From NCBI GenBank assembly GCA_965227095.1, contig CBDDFL010000002.1, positions 1,364,001-1,428,000 of the forward strand: a stretch of 64,000 bases of DNA. The letters run 5' to 3'. The notes under the pieces are model-generated. The model saw only the letters and a list, made by a program, of their open reading frames with translations. It did not search any database and was not told the DNA's origin. Position numbers and translations under genes: made by a program. Origin of the DNA: JANQMY01 sp965227095. Lineage in GTDB: Bacteria; Pseudomonadota; Alphaproteobacteria; JANQMY01. The number at the start of each line of letters is the position of its first letter. Position 1 is the stretch's first letter. Positions 62,061 through 64,000 of the stretch are shown one piece after another.

Positions 62061-62745
62061 CCGTCCTTACAATTACCCAAATCTCGCCTCCCCAAACGCG
62101 AGATCAGACCTGGCGCACCTCCCCCCATCTCCCAATGCGCCAGGTCTTTCTTTTTTTTAAACGTGCTGACCGTCATCCCCGCCATCCGTCATCGCGAGCC
62201 GCCATTTGGCGGCGTGGCGATCCAGGGGCCGCTTGTTCAGATCAAGTGCTCTGGCGTGCATCGCCGGGGTCTTTCAGGCGTCATCCCGGGCGTGACCCGG
62301 GATCCATCCCCCCTGTGCTTAGAAACGGGTGACGGTGGTTATGGGTTCCAGCCTGCGCTGGGGCGACATCAAAAGCTGCGGCACCGCCGTGCCTCATCTT
62401 CTACCGTCATCGCGAGCCGCCAATTTGGCGGCGTGGCGATCCAGGGGCCGCTTGTTCGGATCAAGCGGCGCTGGCATGCATCGCCGGGGTCTTTCAGGCG
62501 TCATCCCCGCTGAAGGCGGGGATCCACTCGCTGTTCCGCTTGCACCTTTCTGTGTAGTTTGATGCGAACCGCGCCGTGGATTGGATCCCCGGTCTCGCGC
62601 ACTCGACCGGGGATGACATCAGAGGGGAGGGCACAACCGTACCCCATCGTCTGCCGTCATCGCGAGCCGCCCTTTGGCGGCGTGGCGATCCAGGGGCCAC
62701 CTGCACATGCTGTGAGGGACGGGGGAGCGGGCCGGCCGGGTACAC
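62061..62745. repeat. Mosaic of dispersed type I and type II repeats
   Basis: A 685-bp stretch without a supported gene. After the terminator at 62106 it holds type I left halves at 62187-62278, 62405-62498 and 62655-62700. It holds type II blocks at 62279-62372 and 62499-62530, and an inverted type II half at 62582-62654. The type I copies carry an internal GCCGCC-ATTT-GGCGGC hairpin. The copies are not evenly spaced and vary in sequence. Confidence 0.82.
62106..62158 (+). terminator. Intrinsic terminator after the fasciclin gene
   Basis: AGACCTGGCGCA (62106-62117) and TGCGCCAGGTCT (62136-62147) are perfect 12-bp complements with an 18-base C-rich loop. They are followed by TTC and eight T residues. 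Strong terminator 45 bp after the stop. Confidence 0.93.
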
Positions 62746-63174
62746 CTATTCCGAAGAAGTCACCTTTTCGATCTTCTCGAACTTACCCAGCCCGCAGGAA
62801 CCGCGTCGGCCGCCGACGGAGGTGTCGATCACATCGATGATCTGCAAATGGCACAATTGCGTCAGGCCGGTTTTGTAAGCGTAGGTCCCTTCCATGCGCA
62901 GCCCGGAACAGCGGTTGCTCAGCCGGTTCAAATAGCGGTCGCCATTCCGCATCGTGAACACCAAATGATAATCATCCAGCGGGCGCGAACTTTTGATGCT
63001 GGTGGTGCGGAAACATTTTTCCACATCGCCCGTCAGTCTATAGCCTGCCAGCTTTTCAGGCAGCGGGTCGCCCACCTTGCCAACGGAACTCGCGGAACCC
63101 GCCAAGGCGCCAAGCGCGCCAAAGCCAAGGGACACACTGGAAACAAACGCAAGGGTACAGAGCACGTTTTTCAT
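62746..63174 (-). CDS. Secreted protein, DUF6491-like
   Basis: 142 residues. A signal peptide (MKNVLCTLAFVSSVSLGFGALGALAGSA) is followed by EKCFRTTSIKSSRPLDDYHLVFTMRNGDRYLNRLSNRCSGLRMEGTYAYK and GLTQLCHLQIIDVID. This is a cysteine-containing pattern that I associate with the DUF6491 group of alphaproteobacterial secreted proteins. The four cysteines in the mature part may pair. Function unknown. RBS AGGAG upstream on the minus strand. Confidence 0.8.
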   Translation of the reverse strand: MKNVLCTLAFVSSVSLGFGALGALAGSASSVGKVGDPLPEKLAGYRLTGDVEKCFRTTSIKSSRPLDDYHLVFTMRNGDRYLNRLSNRCSGLRMEGTYAYKTGLTQLCHLQIIDVIDTSVGGRRGSCGLGKFEKIEKVTSSE

Positions 63175-63339
63175 CGGGGTGGCTCCTATCTAGCGTGATC
63201 AGGCGAGTGGGGTGAGGCCAATTAGCCGAACGTTCGCCGCCCGGATCACGCGCGTCAAAAAGGATTGAGCTTGGAGCATAACACGCGAGGGCGGGGTTTT
63301 ATTCGGTTTTAGAGAGGTGAATAATCACAAATTCGTTTT

Positions 63340-64000
63340 TCAAAGCGGAGGTAGCTGTGGGTGGCGCTTGCGTTTCCCTTTGGGGCTATCATCTACGTTG
63401 AAATCTCGACACAATTTAAGTGATTTTGACTTTGTTTCTGGGTTTGCCGCGTTTGCGGAAATGAGAGCCCTTTCGGTGTCCATAGAATCTACTTCCCAGA
63501 CGACAGCTTGGGTTACAACGAAATCGGGCATCTGTCTCCAATAGATCTGGTAACCTTCTTCGTAGGATTTTTGCGCTTCATGAAGATTGCCTAACGCAGC
63601 ATGGCTGCAAGCGAGAAAAATATGCGCCCAAGGGTAATCTTCTTGATGCGGAATACCATTGGAAAACGCTTCAATTGCTGATTCGTAATCACCTTTGTGA
63701 AAAAGTGTTAGGCCTTTGTGATAAAAAAATGCCATGCCGATATTGTTAAGGTCCAACGTTTTTAGGGTGTCAAGTTCGGCCAATGCTTTTTCAAAGTCTC
63801 CCAAAACTCTGTGGGTCACAGCTATTCCTATATAGGACCAATGTGGGTGCGCGCCTTCAAGCTCGCGAGCGCGCAGGTACAGAGAAATTGATTCCTGGTA
63901 AGCTCCCAGTCTTCGATAAACATTACCCAAACCGAAAAATACATCCAGAGTATTTTTGTCCATTTCCTCTGCGGTGCGATAAGCGGAATGTGCGTCTAGA
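63340..64000 (-). CDS. TPR-repeat protein (5' part outside window)
   Basis: The frame is open to the right edge, so the N-terminal part is missing; 220 residues are visible. Tetratricopeptide units are clear: DVFFGLGNVYRRLGAYQESISLYLRARELEG, HWSYIGIAVTHRVLGDFEKALAELDTL, AFFYHKGLTLFHKGDYESAIEAFSNGI and AHIFLACSHAALGNLHEAQKSYEEGYQI. The end is a basic tail. The base composition is noticeably more AT-rich than the upstream genes, a possible sign of transfer. Function unknown; TPRs mediate protein contacts. Confidence 0.82.
   Translation of the reverse strand, partial: LDAHSAYRTAEEMDKNTLDVFFGLGNVYRRLGAYQESISLYLRARELEGAHPHWSYIGIAVTHRVLGDFEKALAELDTLKTLDLNNIGMAFFYHKGLTLFHKGDYESAIEAFSNGIPHQEDYPWAHIFLACSHAALGNLHEAQKSYEEGYQIYWRQMPDFVVTQAVVWEVDSMDTERALISANAANPETKSKSLKLCRDFNVDDSPKGKRKRHPQLPPL

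Noticed and set aside
61383..62700. CRISPR array suggested by several similar repeats
   Set aside because: The units are 45-100 bp, differ in length and sequence, are unevenly spaced, partly inverted, and no cas gene is present.

Overview
The window is 64 kb of a bacterial chromosome that reads as an alphaproteobacterium. The evidence is the gene content and order: rpoBC, the str, S10, spc and alpha ribosomal operons in one run with adk directly after secY and no rpsD at the end; an ATP12-type F1-ATPase assembly chaperone; the degP-rarA-crcB-rluC-HAD-ATP12 neighbourhood; PccAB; and a plant-type APS reductase. I cannot name the genus. Bases 1-34,000 are mostly housekeeping, and the remainder is metabolic and accessory.

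Layout. 1-6,936: 3' part of rpoB, then rpoC and its terminator. 6,935-10,215: a LysR regulator, a divergent zinc alcohol dehydrogenase and a secreted beta-propeller protein, placed between rpoC and the str operon. 10,418-29,291: rpsL promoter, then rpsL-rpsG-fusA-tuf, the S10 cluster (rpsJ to rpsQ), the spc cluster (rplN to secY, adk), and a separately promoted rpsM-rpsK-rpoA-rplQ unit ending in a clear terminator. 29,396-37,002: a tightly packed set (DegP-type protease, RarA, fluoride channel CrcB, RluC-type pseudouridine synthase, HAD phosphatase, AsmA-like protein, ATP12) closed by a terminator. 37,191-40,788: propionyl-CoA carboxylase pccB-pccA. 40,871-43,283: a small membrane protein behind a hairpin that overlaps its ribosome binding site, then an operon of TetR regulator, CMD-family protein and VOC protein. 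A perfect 22-bp palindrome lies in the TetR promoter, and a 56-bp tandem duplication frameshifts the CMD gene.

43,323-46,724: lipB, an NTF2-like protein, an orphan FliN/SpoA-domain protein, siroheme synthase (dehydrogenase/chelatase half), cysH and tRNA-Leu(GAG). 46,857-53,891: MgtE magnesium transporter, secreted kelch protein, isovaleryl-CoA-type dehydrogenase, thiolase, SDR and cytochrome P450. 53,906-56,915: a complete palindromic dispersed repeat, an MFS transporter, a small lipocalin-like protein and a second SDR. 57,008-64,000: methylcrotonyl-CoA carboxylase beta subunit, a large membrane-anchored WD40 protein, a fasciclin protein embedded in a mosaic of dispersed repeats, a DUF6491-like secreted protein and a TPR protein running off the right edge.

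Functionally the left half makes the transcription and translation machinery. The right half suggests aerobic breakdown of short and branched acyl-CoAs (Ivd, thiolase, MccB, PccAB), sulfate assimilation (siroheme plus APS reductase) and lipoylation. I found no CRISPR array, prophage or insertion sequence, and no convincing wholly new multi-gene system. The most distinctive signals are the TetR-CMD-VOC operon with its palindromic operator and precise 56-bp duplication, the hairpin over the start of the 109-residue membrane protein gene, the stacked inverted repeats before the siroheme gene, and the dispersed-repeat mosaic at 61.2-62.7 kb.
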